From NCBI RefSeq assembly GCF_004138485.1, contig NZ_RYEV01000009.1, forward strand, positions 310,001 to 374,000: DNA of 64,000 nt, in the 5' to 3' direction. Under the pieces are notes generated by a model. It saw only the letters and a list, made by a program, of their open reading frames with translations, did not search any database and had not been told where the DNA came from. Source of the stretch: Peristeroidobacter soli. Its GTDB lineage: Bacteria > Pseudomonadota > Gammaproteobacteria > Steroidobacterales > Steroidobacteraceae. Shown one piece after another: positions 38,614 through 48,135 of this stretch (position 1 is its first letter; every line of letters begins with the position of its first letter). Both the position numbers and the translations under genes were made by a program.

Positions 38614-40562
38614 GCATGGCTGAACCACTCCTGCAGCTGCGCGCGGTTCGACGCGAATTTCCCGCCGGCAACGAAACCGTCGCGGTGCTCAAGGGCATCG
38701 ACCTGAGCATCGACGCCGGCCAGATGGTCGCCATCGTCGGTGCCTCCGGCTCGGGCAAGTCCACGCTCATGAACATCCTCGGCTGCCTCGACCGGCCGAC
38801 CGGCGGCGACTATCTGATTGCCGGACGCTCAACCGCACTGATGAGCGCCGATCAGCTCGCACAACTGCGGCGTGAGCATCTCGGTTTCATCTTTCAGCGA
38901 TATCACCTGTTGGGCGATCTGACCGCCCTGGGCAACGTCGAGGTGCCGGCGGTCTATGCCGGTCGCACGCGTGCGGAGCGCCACGCGCAAGCACGGCAGC
39001 TCCTGTCCCGGCTCGGGCTCGAGGAGCGCATGTTCCACAAGCCATCGCAACTCTCCGGCGGACAGCAACAGCGCGTCAGCATCGCTCGCTCACTGATGAA
39101 CGGCGGCCATGTGATTCTCGCCGACGAGCCTACCGGCGCGCTCGATAGCCGCTCCGGTGCCGAGGTAATGAAGATTCTCTCCGAGCTGCATTCGGAGGGT
39201 CGCACGGTCATTCTCGTGACTCACGATATGGCCATCGCCGAGCACGCCGATCGCATCATCGTGATCCAGGATGGTCAGATCGTGGCGGATCGCCAGCAGC
39301 GACCGGCGCGCTCGACTGCGCCCCCAGGAACGCAGCCGCCCGCATCGAGCGCGAACCGCTGGCAGGCCCTCAAGGATCGCTTCGCCGAATCGTTTCGAAT
39401 GGCGCTGCTTGCCATGGGCGCGCACAAGATGCGCACCTTTCTCACGATGCTGGGCATCATCATCGGCACCGCTTCCGTGGTCCTCGTCGTTGCGCTCGGC
39501 AATGCCTCCCAGCAGCGCATCCTCAAGAGCATCAGCTCACTGGGCACGGACACGATCGAGGTATTTCCCGGCGCCGGCTGGGGAGATCTGCGCGCCGGGC
39601 GCGTGCAAACATTATTGCCTGCGGACGCCGATGCGTTGAGTCGGCAAAGCTATGTCGACAGCGTGACCCCGGCACTCAACACCCAAGTCACGGCTCGCTA
39701 CGGCAACCTCTCGGTCAACGCGCAGGTCAATGGCGTGGGCCATTCATACTTCCGCGTCAAGGGCATGACGATCCTGGCGGGCCGCGCGTTCGCAGCGAAT
39801 GCGCGAAACCTGGAACAAGTGGCGGTCATCGACGAAACGTCAGTCGCCGGTTTACTCGGCCACGACGCCTCGGATCCGATCGGTAAAGTCATCCTGCTCG
39901 GCAAGGTCCCCTGCCGCATCGTCGGCGTCGCGCGCCAGGCCTTCGGTCGGTCGCCCGGCAGCAATCTGACGGTGTGGCTGCCGTACGCAACTGTGATGGC
40001 CCGCATGCTCGGGCAAGGTCATTTGTCAAACATCACTGTTCGCATCGCCGCCGACACCCCCGTCACGGCCGCCGAACAAGCCGTCACCAGGTTGCTCACG
40101 CAGCGGCACGGCCGCAAAGACTTCTTCCTGCAGAATGCAGCGCAAATGCGCGAGACGATCGAGTCGACCACGAAGGCGACGACCCTGCTCATCAGTTCGA
40201 TCGCCGCGATCGCCCTGATCGTCGGCGGCATCGGTGTGATGAACATCATGCTCGTATCAGTGACCGAACGTACGCGCGAGATCGGCGTCCGCGTCGCGGT
40301 CGGTGGACGCCGCAGTGACATCTTGCAGCAGTTCTTGATCGAGGCCGTGCTCGTCTGTCTGCTCGGCGGCATCATCGGCGTCGCGCTGGCACTCGCGGCC
40401 GGCGTCGTCGGTCGCCTCTGGGGTGGTTTCGAGATGATCTTTTCGGCCGGATCGATCGTTGCGGCATTCGCCTGCTCGACGCTCATCGGCATCGTGTTCG
40501 GCTTTCTGCCCGCTCGCAACGCTGCGAACTTGAATCCCGTGGAGGCTCTGGCGCGCGAATGA
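38610..40562 (+). CDS. macB: MacB-like ABC exporter (fused ATPase and permease)
   Basis: A 650-aa protein. The N-terminal ATPase has Walker [21 protein letters not shown], signature [16 protein letters not shown], and Walker [15 protein letters not shown] with H-loop VTHD. The C-terminal permease has one helix ([20 protein letters not shown]), a large periplasmic domain and three more helices ([40 protein letters not shown]; the final FtsX-like helix). It uses ATP to drive mechanotransmission through MacA rather than moving substrate across the inner membrane. It starts at GTG 38610 inside the macA stop; ATG 38616 is an alternative. Confidence 0.95.
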   Translation: MSMAEPLLQLRAVRREFPAGNETVAVLKGIDLSIDAGQMVAIVGASGSGKSTLMNILGCLDRPTGGDYLIAGRSTALMSADQLAQLRREHLGFIFQRYHLLGDLTALGNVEVPAVYAGRTRAERHAQARQLLSRLGLEERMFHKPSQLSGGQQQRVSIARSLMNGGHVILADEPTGALDSRSGAEVMKILSELHSEGRTVILVTHDMAIAEHADRIIVIQDGQIVADRQQRPARSTAPPGTQPPASSANRWQALKDRFAESFRMALLAMGAHKMRTFLTMLGIIIGTASVVLVVALGNASQQRILKSISSLGTDTIEVFPGAGWGDLRAGRVQTLLPADADALSRQSYVDSVTPALNTQVTARYGNLSVNAQVNGVGHSYFRVKGMTILAGRAFAANARNLEQVAVIDETSVAGLLGHDASDPIGKVILLGKVPCRIVGVARQAFGRSPGSNLTVWLPYATVMARMLGQGHLSNITVRIAADTPVTAAEQAVTRLLTQRHGRKDFFLQNAAQMRETIESTTKATTLLISSIAAIALIVGGIGVMNIMLVSVTERTREIGVRVAVGGRRSDILQQFLIEAVLVCLLGGIIGVALALAAGVVGRLWGGFEMIFSAGSIVAAFACSTLIGIVFGFLPARNAANLNPVEALARE

Positions 40563-41959
40563 ATGCGACAGTCCGTATTGCACTCGTCACTCTCGCTGCC
40601 GCCGGACTCTCGGCTTGCGTCAGCACGCCAGTGCGCGCGCCACTCGAGGATCTACGCGTTGCAGGTGAGTATGGGTTGGGAAATGCGACCAGGAACACGC
40701 CGAGCGTGACGGTCGATGCGACCGCTCTCGCACGTCGCGAGCCCACCGATGAACCGTGGTGGCACAGATCGGGCGACACGCGTCTGGAGCACCTCGTCTC
40801 CCGTGTGCTTGCAAGGAACACGGATCTTGTGACTGCCGGGCTGGCGTTACAGCGTGCACAGATCAGCGCGGGCCTGGCTCGCAATGAGCTCATTCCTCAG
40901 CCTCAGGCCGGGCTCGACAGTACGTACGGCAGGTCGCTTCAGCAAGGCGCGTCAGGGGCGCGAACCTACGATGCCTCGCTCGGCGTCACTTATCTCATCG
41001 ATCTTTGGGGCAAGCTGCGTCTGCAACGTGACATCGCTACCTGGGAGGCGCAGGCCACGGCTGAGGATCTACACGGCACCCGACTGGCGCTGATCGGCGC
41101 TGCAGCCTCGCTCTATTGGCAGCTCGCTTTTCTGAATCAACGGATCGCGGTCGGCGAGCGGACCCTCGCGGATCTCGAACGCACGTATGTGCTGGCTCGT
41201 TCTCAATACAACGCCGGCGCCGTGTCGCGCCTCGACCTGTTCGAAGCCGAGCAGACCCGACAGACCCAACGAGCGGTACAGAGCGAATTCGAGCAACGAC
41301 GCGTGGAGGTACGCAACGCGCTCACCGTCCTGCTCGATGGCGAGCCCTGGATGGACGAGCCCACCGAGCTGAGCGGCGGGCACGATGTCGACGTCGATCC
41401 TGGCCTGCCAGCCGAACTGCTGAGCAGACGTCCCGACCTGCGTGCCGCGGAGCTGCGGCTGCAAGCAAGCCTTGCAAACATCGGCGTCGTGGCCCGGAGT
41501 TACTATCCAACGCTCACATTGACTGCCGGCATCGCCGGCGCCAGCTCGCAATTGCGCGACGTGGTGTCCAATCCTATCGCCACGCTCGGCACAGGGCTGA
41601 CGCTGCCCTTCCTGCGCTGGAATGAGAGATCACTTAGCGTGCAGCTTGCCGGCGCCGATTACGAGATCGCCGCCAACGAGTTCCGCAGCACGCTCTATAC
41701 AGCCTTCAAAGAAGTGGACGACGCCCTCTCCGCTCGCGTGCAGCTCGCAGCACAGATTCAGAGCCGCGAGGCTTCACTCGACGCCGCGACTCATTCGACT
41801 CGATTGTATGAAGTTCGTTACCGAGCCGGCGCCGTCCCTCTGCGACACTGGCTCGACGCCAAGGAGCGCGAGCGCATGGCCGAGCTTGCGCTGGCCGAGG
41901 CACGCCTCCAGCAATTGCAGGTGGACATGCAGCTGATGCAGGCACTGGGAAATGGCTGA
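40559..41959 (+). CDS. NodT/TolC-family outer-membrane efflux lipoprotein
   Basis: A 466-aa protein with lipobox LSAC (Cys20) and two OEP repeats that form the trans-periplasmic alpha/beta barrel. The repeat hallmarks are AGLALQRAQISAGLARNELI and SRRPDLRAAELRLQASLANI, with YYPTLTLTAGI. This NodT type usually pairs with RND pumps; here it is co-translated with macAB (ATGA overlap), giving a complete tripartite exporter in one operon. The stop lies 20 bp from the convergent GTPase gene. Confidence 0.93.
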   Translation: MNATVRIALVTLAAAGLSACVSTPVRAPLEDLRVAGEYGLGNATRNTPSVTVDATALARREPTDEPWWHRSGDTRLEHLVSRVLARNTDLVTAGLALQRAQISAGLARNELIPQPQAGLDSTYGRSLQQGASGARTYDASLGVTYLIDLWGKLRLQRDIATWEAQATAEDLHGTRLALIGAAASLYWQLAFLNQRIAVGERTLADLERTYVLARSQYNAGAVSRLDLFEAEQTRQTQRAVQSEFEQRRVEVRNALTVLLDGEPWMDEPTELSGGHDVDVDPGLPAELLSRRPDLRAAELRLQASLANIGVVARSYYPTLTLTAGIAGASSQLRDVVSNPIATLGTGLTLPFLRWNERSLSVQLAGADYEIAANEFRSTLYTAFKEVDDALSARVQLAAQIQSREASLDAATHSTRLYEVRYRAGAVPLRHWLDAKERERMAELALAEARLQQLQVDMQLMQALGNG

Positions 41960-41979
41960 CCCGACGCGGGCCCGGACGT

Positions 41980-43392
41980 CTATGGCGAACGCGGCCCCAG
42001 ATCTTTCATGGCTGCGACGATCCACAGGATCAAGTCATCCCGCTGCGGCCCCGACAGTCCATGCTGTTCGCGAATGAGCTGAAAGGCGCTCGTGAAGTGG
42101 CGGCGCCGGCTCGCCTCGATGCTGCCGGCGAAATGTTCGCCGGCACCCGCATCCAGCACCAGCGATTCGCGTCGCGCATGATTCGTTTCCGCGACCAGCC
42201 GATGATGCAGGAGGGCGCGGCCGAGGATCACCCAGGGCAGATTGACGGCTGAGATCGGGCCGACAATGAGCCGGTGACCGCCGAGCGCGGAGCCCATCAG
42301 TCGAACTTTCGCCAGCCGGTTCGATCCCAGCATGGCTCCGAGCCCGCCGACGATCGCGCCGATGCCGGCGCCGAGCAGCAACGAAGCACCGCCTACCGCC
42401 GCGTCGATCGCGCCACCGGTCAGCGCGCCCGTGGCGGCGCCGGTCATCGACAGCTGCGTGTTCGACAGACCGAACATCGAGAAGCTGCGTTCAGAAAACA
42501 AATCTTCCGTGAGCAGCTCGAACTCCGAGGACTGCAGACGCAAGGCGGTGTGACGATACAGCTCCTGCACGGCGCGTCGAGCGGCGTGCTCGCGCTGTCG
42601 AATGCGCTTGCGCAAGCGTTCGGTGAGCTCCTGGCCGAGTTGCACTTGGTCGGCGCCCTCCGGACAAGGCGCGGATTCGCTATCCGACAACACTTCGATG
42701 AGCAGGTCCGCGATCTCGGCAGCGGCTCGCCGCTGCCGAGCGTCTCGATCTCTTTGCAGAATGTCGACGGCTTGCTCCAGCGAGCGAGCCCAGGACTGAT
42801 CGGCTTCCGCGAGCTCGCGAAATGCCCGCAGCAGCTCCAATCGTTTGCTGAAGTCCGCGCGCAACGCGTCGAATACTCGAACGATGGAAAAATACTGATT
42901 CAAGGCGCGCCGCCATTCCGCCACGTGATCGCCGGGGCCAATCATATTGATCAGCGCCATGCGCGGTTGTCCGGTCCAACGCAGGATTTCCATTTCCGCT
43001 TCGTACTCGGCGCCGTACGGATGCGCACCATCGACGACATAGAGGATGCCGGCCCCCGCGAGGATCGGTCGCAGCAGCTCGCACTCGTCCTGAAAGCGCG
43101 CATCGCCTTCATGGCTTGCAACGAACTCGCGCACCACGGCCGGACGTTCGCTGGCGCCACGCTCGTGCGCTTGCAACCATTCGAGCAGCGCGCGCGGCCG
43201 CTGAAAGCCGGGCGTGTCGACCAGCTCATAAAGCACGCGGCCGTCGCTCTGCATCTGAAAGCCACGAGCGTGCCGCGTGGTGCCGGGATCCGGCGAGACG
43301 ACGACCGTTTCGTCCTCCGCCAGCGTGGCGACGATGCTGCTCTTGCCCTTGTTCGGATGGCCGACGATGGCGAACGTCGGGTGCACGCTCAC
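41980..43392 (-). CDS. GTPase/DUF3482 domain protein
   Basis: A 470-aa protein. The N-terminal Era/TrmE-like G domain has G1 VGHPNKGKS (residues 10-18), a G2 threonine in PGTTRH and G3 DTPGF. The C-terminal DUF3482 region holds a long helical part and a glycine-rich hydrophobic hairpin (GAATGALTGGAIDAAVGGAS, then LLLGAGIGAIVGGLGAMLG), suggesting membrane association. Start GTG 43392 overlaps the DUF2868 stop (GTGA). The two genes are a conserved pair in proteobacteria; the cellular role is unknown. Confidence 0.9.
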   Translation of the reverse strand: MSVHPTFAIVGHPNKGKSSIVATLAEDETVVVSPDPGTTRHARGFQMQSDGRVLYELVDTPGFQRPRALLEWLQAHERGASERPAVVREFVASHEGDARFQDECELLRPILAGAGILYVVDGAHPYGAEYEAEMEILRWTGQPRMALINMIGPGDHVAEWRRALNQYFSIVRVFDALRADFSKRLELLRAFRELAEADQSWARSLEQAVDILQRDRDARQRRAAAEIADLLIEVLSDSESAPCPEGADQVQLGQELTERLRKRIRQREHAARRAVQELYRHTALRLQSSEFELLTEDLFSERSFSMFGLSNTQLSMTGAATGALTGGAIDAAVGGASLLLGAGIGAIVGGLGAMLGSNRLAKVRLMGSALGGHRLIVGPISAVNLPWVILGRALLHHRLVAETNHARRESLVLDAGAGEHFAGSIEASRRRHFTSAFQLIREQHGLSGPQRDDLILWIVAAMKDLGPRSP

Positions 43393-44861
43393 GCGCCGGT
43401 CTCCATGTACAACGCCGGATCGCCGACGCGCGCCGTCCAGCGCGACCAGATGGACCGCTGCGATTCGCTCGAAACATCGCCATTGGCGCCGACCGGCACC
43501 AGGATCAGTGAGCACTGCGAGCCGACCTTCGCCCGCAACGCCTGGATGAAATCCTGCAGGTCCAGCAGCGGCGCTTCCCAGCCGCGCACGTAAACGATCA
43601 AAGCCTCTGGTTGGAGCCCGGCGATTCGTTCGACGACTGCCGCGTCGGCCGCGATCGTTCGATTGCCTGCTGCCATCGCCTCCGTCACGCGCCATCGCAG
43701 ATGTTCGGCGGTCCAGCGATGCACTTCACCGAGCGGCAAGGCGCCGGACCAGACGACTACCGCGGCATCGCCGCTCATCGCCGGTGCTGGCCGCGCGTCC
43801 ACATCTGGGAAGACCGCTGCTGTTTCCTTTACGTCCGATCCCAGATGAACGTCGGCGGCACTCATCCGATCCAGCAATGCCCGCACTCGCGGATCATCCA
43901 AGAGCAGGTTGCGAGTGGCCGCGCGCAACCGAATCGAAGCGAGCAGCAGCAGACAGCAGCGCGGCAGCAGGCCGTAAGTCAAAAGTGCAGCCAACAGGAA
44001 GGGCCACCAGCCGGTCAGCTCAGACGCCGCGACGGCACTCGGCGGCGAGGCAGCCAGGCGAAAAAATCGCGAATGCTCGATCAACTCGGCAGACGGCACC
44101 GCGGCCGGCCAGAGCTCGCGCCAGGGGGCGGCCAGCAGCCGGGCCAGCCGATATACATCGGCATCGTCGAGGCGCAGCGTCGTACTCCAGCCAAACGCCA
44201 GATCGGTGAATGCGATCAGCACCAACGCGCAGACCAGCGCAGCCACGTTGAACGAGACCGCCGCGCACTGCGACCAGGTCAACATCTGCCAGCGGGCAAA
44301 GCGCCCCGCCGCCGGCCCACGAGCTTCGTGCCATACGAGTAAACGCGACCGCTCATCTTTCCGACCTGCCACGCGCCTATACAAAGCCGCGGCCAGAGCA
44401 CCGGGATTGAGCCCACTCAGCAGACTTTGCAACGCGCCGAGTCCCGGCACCTTCGGCAACATCAAGATGAGCGTCAATGCGATCAGCACGAGTTGCAACA
44501 CTGCCAGGACGGCGAGCACCGTCACGACATTCACCGGCCAGGTACCGTCATATCGAAACACCGCCGCAGCCGTGCCGGCACCGGCCAGTGCACCGATGAG
44601 CAACATCAGGAATGTGATGATTCCGCGCGCTCGCGACAGGTTGGCGGCGAACTCGGCATCCGGCGCGGCGGGCGGCGTGTCGCGTCGAACCGCCAGCCAC
44701 CAGTGACGCACTCGAGCGATCGGATCGGAACCGGGTAAGGTGGCCGCGATGCTGCGATCCCGCTCCAATCGGTCAGTGAGCGACCGCGTTCCGTCGGCTT
44801 CCAACCAAGCAGGAATTTCCAGAGCTTCATGGAATAGCGAGCCAGGCCGCGCGTCGTGCAT
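43389..44861 (-). CDS. DUF2868 family membrane protein
   Basis: A 490-aa protein with an N-terminal soluble segment, four clear membrane helices (IITFLMLLIGALAGAGTAAA; VVTVLAVLAVLQLVLIALTL; CAAVSFNVAALVCALVLIAF; WPFLLAALLTYGLLPRCCLL) and a C-terminal cytoplasmic domain (VVVWSGALPLGE; LIVYVRGWEAPLLDLQDFIQ). This arrangement is the DUF2868 family, which is regularly encoded immediately before the DUF3482 GTPase, as here with a 4-bp overlap. A membrane platform for the GTPase is inferred. Confidence 0.88.
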   Translation of the reverse strand: MHDARPGSLFHEALEIPAWLEADGTRSLTDRLERDRSIAATLPGSDPIARVRHWWLAVRRDTPPAAPDAEFAANLSRARGIITFLMLLIGALAGAGTAAAVFRYDGTWPVNVVTVLAVLAVLQLVLIALTLILMLPKVPGLGALQSLLSGLNPGALAAALYRRVAGRKDERSRLLVWHEARGPAAGRFARWQMLTWSQCAAVSFNVAALVCALVLIAFTDLAFGWSTTLRLDDADVYRLARLLAAPWRELWPAAVPSAELIEHSRFFRLAASPPSAVAASELTGWWPFLLAALLTYGLLPRCCLLLLASIRLRAATRNLLLDDPRVRALLDRMSAADVHLGSDVKETAAVFPDVDARPAPAMSGDAAVVVWSGALPLGEVHRWTAEHLRWRVTEAMAAGNRTIAADAAVVERIAGLQPEALIVYVRGWEAPLLDLQDFIQALRAKVGSQCSLILVPVGANGDVSSESQRSIWSRWTARVGDPALYMETGA

Positions 44862-45073
44862 CGAGCGATGATATCAGGGGTTCAGCGGATCGAGTGCGGC
44901 TGCCCCGGGCACGACGTAGGAAGGATGAGTACGCTCTTGAAAAACAGGCAGGTACGCGCTCGGGTGATGATTCAACCGCGCCGGACCTGCGTCACGAATG
45001 ACGATGATCCGCATGTCGCCGGAGGGGGCGGGTGCATTAGATTGGCACCACCGGTTCATCCCCACCTTCGACC

Positions 45074-45538
45074 ATGAGTCTCATTCATTGCATCTATGCG
45101 AGTAGCGCAACCCGCTCGTTCGAGGTTGCGGACATCCCGTCCCTGCTCGAACACGCGCGCGCCAAGAATGCCCGGCTGGGCATCACCGGCATGCTGCTTT
45201 ACATAGAAGGCAGCATATTCCAGGTCCTCGAAGGCGACGCCGGCTCAGTCGATTCGATCTACACCGCGATCAGTGCAGACCGTCGTCACGCGCGCGTGAC
45301 TCAAATCATCCGCGAGCCGATCGCCCATCGCGCTTTCGAAGACTGGACCATGGGATTCGAATCGCTCGATCGCGGTCAAGCCTCCCGGCTCCTCGGCGTG
45401 AACGACTTTTTCGCCACGGCCTCTTGCCTGGAGCGGATCAATCCCGGTCGCGCGAAGAAACTTCTCTTCGCATTTGCCTCTGGAAGATGGCGCGCGGATC
45501 AGACGGGTGTACACGTCGCTCGCGCGCGCGTCGCGTAA
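45074..45538 (+). CDS. BLUF-domain blue-light photoreceptor
   Basis: A 154-aa flavin-binding sensor. Key residues are at the canonical BLUF positions: Tyr8 (HCIYASSA), Asn32 (KNARLGITGMLLY) and Gln50 (GSIFQVLEGD), with Trp in FEDWTMGFE. These form the FAD hydrogen-bond network that switches on blue light. The C-terminal helices extend to residue 154. The next gene, in the +1 frame and overlapping it, encodes an EAL phosphodiesterase. Their combined length (about 400 aa) equals fused BLUF-EAL proteins such as BlrP1, so either this is a split two-subunit system or a frameshifted fusion. Confidence 0.92.
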   Translation: MSLIHCIYASSATRSFEVADIPSLLEHARAKNARLGITGMLLYIEGSIFQVLEGDAGSVDSIYTAISADRRHARVTQIIREPIAHRAFEDWTMGFESLDRGQASRLLGVNDFFATASCLERINPGRAKKLLFAFASGRWRADQTGVHVARARVA

Positions 45539-46283
45539 CGACGTGGTCTCATCGTCAATCAGCTTCGCATTCCAGCCGATTGCCGACATCGAGTCGCGCA
45601 CTGTGTTTGCCTACGAGGCGCTGGTGCGCGGCCCACGCGGTGAATCGGCACAGCATGTCTTCTCGACTGTGTCCTCGGGACAGCTCGCTGAGTTCGATCA
45701 CCATGCGAGAATCGCGGCGGTGAATCTTGCAAGTCGGCTGGGATTGAGCGCCAGGATCTCGCTCAATCTGCTGCCGGGTTCGTTGCACGCCTGCCCCGGC
45801 AGCCTCGATGAGCTGCTCGGGCGAGCGCAGGAGTCCGGCCTGGCGCTCGATCAGCTGCTCATCGAAGTCACAGAAAGCGAAGCCATCGAGCGACCGGGTG
45901 AGTTCATCGATCTGCTCAACCGCTACCGCGTGCATGGATTGCAACTGGCCATCGACGACTTCGGCGCCGGCTACGCGGGCTTGAATCTGTTGGCCGACTT
46001 CCAACCCGATCTGGTCAAGCTCGACATGCACCTGGTGCGGGATATCGATCGCGCCGGCCCCCGCCAAGCCATCGCAAAGGGCGTATTGCAGGTCTGCGAC
46101 GATCTCGGCATCGAAGTGATCGCGGAGGGCGTGGAGACGTTAGGAGAATATCACTGGTTCCGACGGGTCGGCGTTCGGCTGATGCAAGGCTATCTGCTCG
46201 CCCGCCCCTGCTTCGAGGCGCTCGAATTGCCGGCATTCCCCGAGCGGCTCGGCGGAACAGAAGTCATGGCGCGGGATCGGTGA
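45507..46283 (+). CDS. EAL-domain cyclic-di-GMP phosphodiesterase
   Basis: A 258-aa EAL domain. All catalytic landmarks are present: EALVRG (metal Glu), NLLPGSL (Asn), EVTESEAIE (Glu), DDFGAGYAGLNLL (loop 6 Asp-Asp), KLDMHLV (Lys/Asp) and IAEGVET (Glu). It should hydrolyse c-di-GMP to pGpG. The start is uncertain: GTG 45507 is chosen, but TTG 45474 and GTG 45543 (just after the BLUF stop) are in frame and none has a good ribosome binding site, which suits translational coupling to the BLUF gene. Light-controlled c-di-GMP turnover is inferred. Confidence 0.9.
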   Translation: MYTSLARASRNDVVSSSISFAFQPIADIESRTVFAYEALVRGPRGESAQHVFSTVSSGQLAEFDHHARIAAVNLASRLGLSARISLNLLPGSLHACPGSLDELLGRAQESGLALDQLLIEVTESEAIERPGEFIDLLNRYRVHGLQLAIDDFGAGYAGLNLLADFQPDLVKLDMHLVRDIDRAGPRQAIAKGVLQVCDDLGIEVIAEGVETLGEYHWFRRVGVRLMQGYLLARPCFEALELPAFPERLGGTEVMARDR

Positions 46284-46334
46284 TGAGTCGCGCGCCATGA
46301 GCCGTTCGTGGTGGTCCTGGGAGATACAGCGGCG

Positions 46335-46670
46335 CTAGCGCCCGCGTCGGGACAACTCCGCGATCTCCTCGTCGGTGATGCCGAGGATGGCCTCCTCGGC
46401 CTGATCGAGACCGCCGCCCAAGCCGGCCTCCTCCGAATTGACGATTCGATCGACGCCGATATCGCGGTCGACGACGCCTGGGTCGGCGTCGACTTCCGCA
46501 CTCAGGCGCTCGCCCGTGCCGGCTCTGTCCGAATCGCCCATTCCATCCAGACCGGCAAGATCCGACCCGGCGTCGGAGCTGTCGCTCGGACCGATGGACA
46601 GCCTTTCGGGTCCGGCCGCTATTTCATGCTCCGACAACGGGCCTGAATCGAGCACTTTACGCTTCGCCAT
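46335..46670 (-). CDS. Hypothetical small acidic protein
   Basis: A 111-aa strongly acidic protein rich in Asp, Gly, Ser and Glu (segments SDSSDAGSDLAGLDGMGD and EEAILGITDEEIAELSRRGR). The start ATG 46670 is preceded by GGAAGGAGAGG, one of the best ribosome binding sites in the window, which supports it as a real gene. The frame continues upstream to 46751 but without such a site. No family is recognised; the C-terminal ILGITDEEIAEL could be a short interaction helix. Confidence 0.6.
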   Translation of the reverse strand: MAKRKVLDSGPLSEHEIAAGPERLSIGPSDSSDAGSDLAGLDGMGDSDRAGTGERLSAEVDADPGVVDRDIGVDRIVNSEEAGLGGGLDQAEEAILGITDEEIAELSRRGR

Positions 46671-46863
46671 CACCCTCTCCTTCCCAGCCAGCGCAAATCC
46701 GCAGGCCGCAATGATCAACGCCGCGGCTACGTACCGGTTCCAGGCGCGCAACCGGTTCGCTCGCCGATCTTCAGCTGCCGCCTATCCCAATTGGGCGAAG
46801 CATGCGATCGAGCGTCATGGGGTCGGCAGATCATGCGAGGCAAGCTGCGCGTGATTCACTGTT

Positions 46864-47412
46864 CTAATGACCGCTGCGATCGCCCCGCCGTCCCGCTTCA
46901 TACAACGACCACGTGCGCCGCTCGGTTTCGTCGATCCAGGTCTCGATGAGGCTGGTCGTGGCGAAATCGCGATAGTCGCCGCACAGATCGTGAACTTCAC
47001 GCAGGCGGCCGACCATGGCTTTATTGTCTTCGCGCAGCTCCGCCAGCATGTCGGCCGCGTCGACGTAATCCGCATCGTTGTCGCTCACACGTTGCAAACG
47101 CGCGATGTGGCCGATCGAACGCAACGTCGGCCCGCCGATCTTGCGAATGCGCTCGGCGATGACGTCGGTCATGGCGAAGATCTGGCTCGCCTGCTCGTCG
47201 AACATCAAGTGATAATCCCGGAAATGTGGACCGCTCACGTGCCAATGAAAGTTCTTGGTCTTCATATACAACGCGAACGCATCGGCCAGCACCGCGTTCA
47301 TCGCGGCTGAGATATCGCGCGTCGCCTCGGGTTGCAGATCGGTCGGCGTGGCCATCGGTGCCTGGCGCCGATGGATGGCGGAATCGTTCTTGACAGCGTC
47401 GTTCTTGGCCAT
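46864..47412 (-). CDS. dps: Dps-family DNA-binding ferritin-like protein
   Basis: A 182-aa protein. The ferroxidase residues sit at the dimer interface: KTKNFHWHVSGPHFRDYHLM with FDEQASQIFAMTDVIAERIR (His, His, Asp, Glu positions of the Dps site). Dps dodecamers oxidise ferrous iron with peroxide and coat DNA in starvation. The N-terminal 25-30 residues are Lys/Arg-containing and disordered, suited to DNA contact. CTGGAG lies 9 nt upstream of ATG 47412. It neighbours an OsmC gene on the same strand, giving a peroxide-defence pair. Confidence 0.93.
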   Translation of the reverse strand: MAKNDAVKNDSAIHRRQAPMATPTDLQPEATRDISAAMNAVLADAFALYMKTKNFHWHVSGPHFRDYHLMFDEQASQIFAMTDVIAERIRKIGGPTLRSIGHIARLQRVSDNDADYVDAADMLAELREDNKAMVGRLREVHDLCGDYRDFATTSLIETWIDETERRTWSLYEAGRRGDRSGH

Positions 47413-47633
47413 GAGCTTGACTCCAGTATTGACTACCCGTTCATTGAACTGCGATCGCTGGTCCGTGGACATTGAGGAAGCCGCGTAACGCCTCGGTACT
47501 CCCTGCAGGTCGGCATCAGCTCGACCCTCCGGCGGACGGTGCGTAGCCATTGAGGAAATTTCCTCCTGGCCTGCGCCGTCACTCGCGTGCGAAATACAGG
47601 ACCGGATCGCCTGTTGCTCGCCGGGCACGAAAT

Positions 47634-48104
47634 TCAGCCCATCGCCCGCCCGGTATCGCGCTCGTCCTCGAACGCCTTGACGATCTCCATCTGCAGGTGG
47701 CGTTCGGCGCGCAGCGAGTTGGCAACCAGGCAGCCCTCTTCTGCTTTATTGAGTGCCCGCTCGCAAAGCACAGTGGATGCGTCCGCGGACACCGTGAGCG
47801 TCGCGTGAGTGACGACGCGAGTGAACTGCGTGACGCCCTCCCGCCGCTCGAGCGTCGCCTCCACATTGCAATCCAGTTGCGACCACTGCAACTGAGACGC
47901 CCGCGCAATGGCACGAAACGTCAGAATGAAACAGCTGGCGACCGCGGCCGCGAGCAGCGACTCCGGCGACCACCGGTCACCTGGACCATCGAACTGCGCC
48001 GGAGGCGCCACTGCCAACTGCTCCAGACCGGCGGCCGACACGGACACGTTACCTGCGGCACTCGCAGCCGCCGCGACCGAATAGAGATGAGGAAATGCTT
48101 GCAT
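47634..48104 (-). CDS. OsmC/Ohr-family peroxiredoxin-like protein
   Basis: A 156-aa protein. The OsmC fold shows WSPESLLAAAVASCFILTFR (first Cys, about 58) and LNKAEEGCLVANSLRAERHL (second Cys, about 125), the two cysteines that reduce organic hydroperoxides. The Arg/Glu partners are less clear. It lies 30 bp downstream of the hybrid kinase start region in the same direction and before Dps. Function in organic peroxide detoxification is family knowledge; the subgroup (OsmC or YhfA-like) is not settled. Confidence 0.88.
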   Translation of the reverse strand: MQAFPHLYSVAAAASAAGNVSVSAAGLEQLAVAPPAQFDGPGDRWSPESLLAAAVASCFILTFRAIARASQLQWSQLDCNVEATLERREGVTQFTRVVTHATLTVSADASTVLCERALNKAEEGCLVANSLRAERHLQMEIVKAFEDERDTGRAMG

Positions 48105-48135
48105 GATTCAACTACCGTTGTGTGGCCTTCTGTGT

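Noticed and set aside
46438-46854. Plus-strand frame over the small acidic protein
   Set aside because: The minus-strand frame has a very strong ribosome binding site and skewed acidic composition; the plus frame is Arg/Ser-rich as expected for a shadow.
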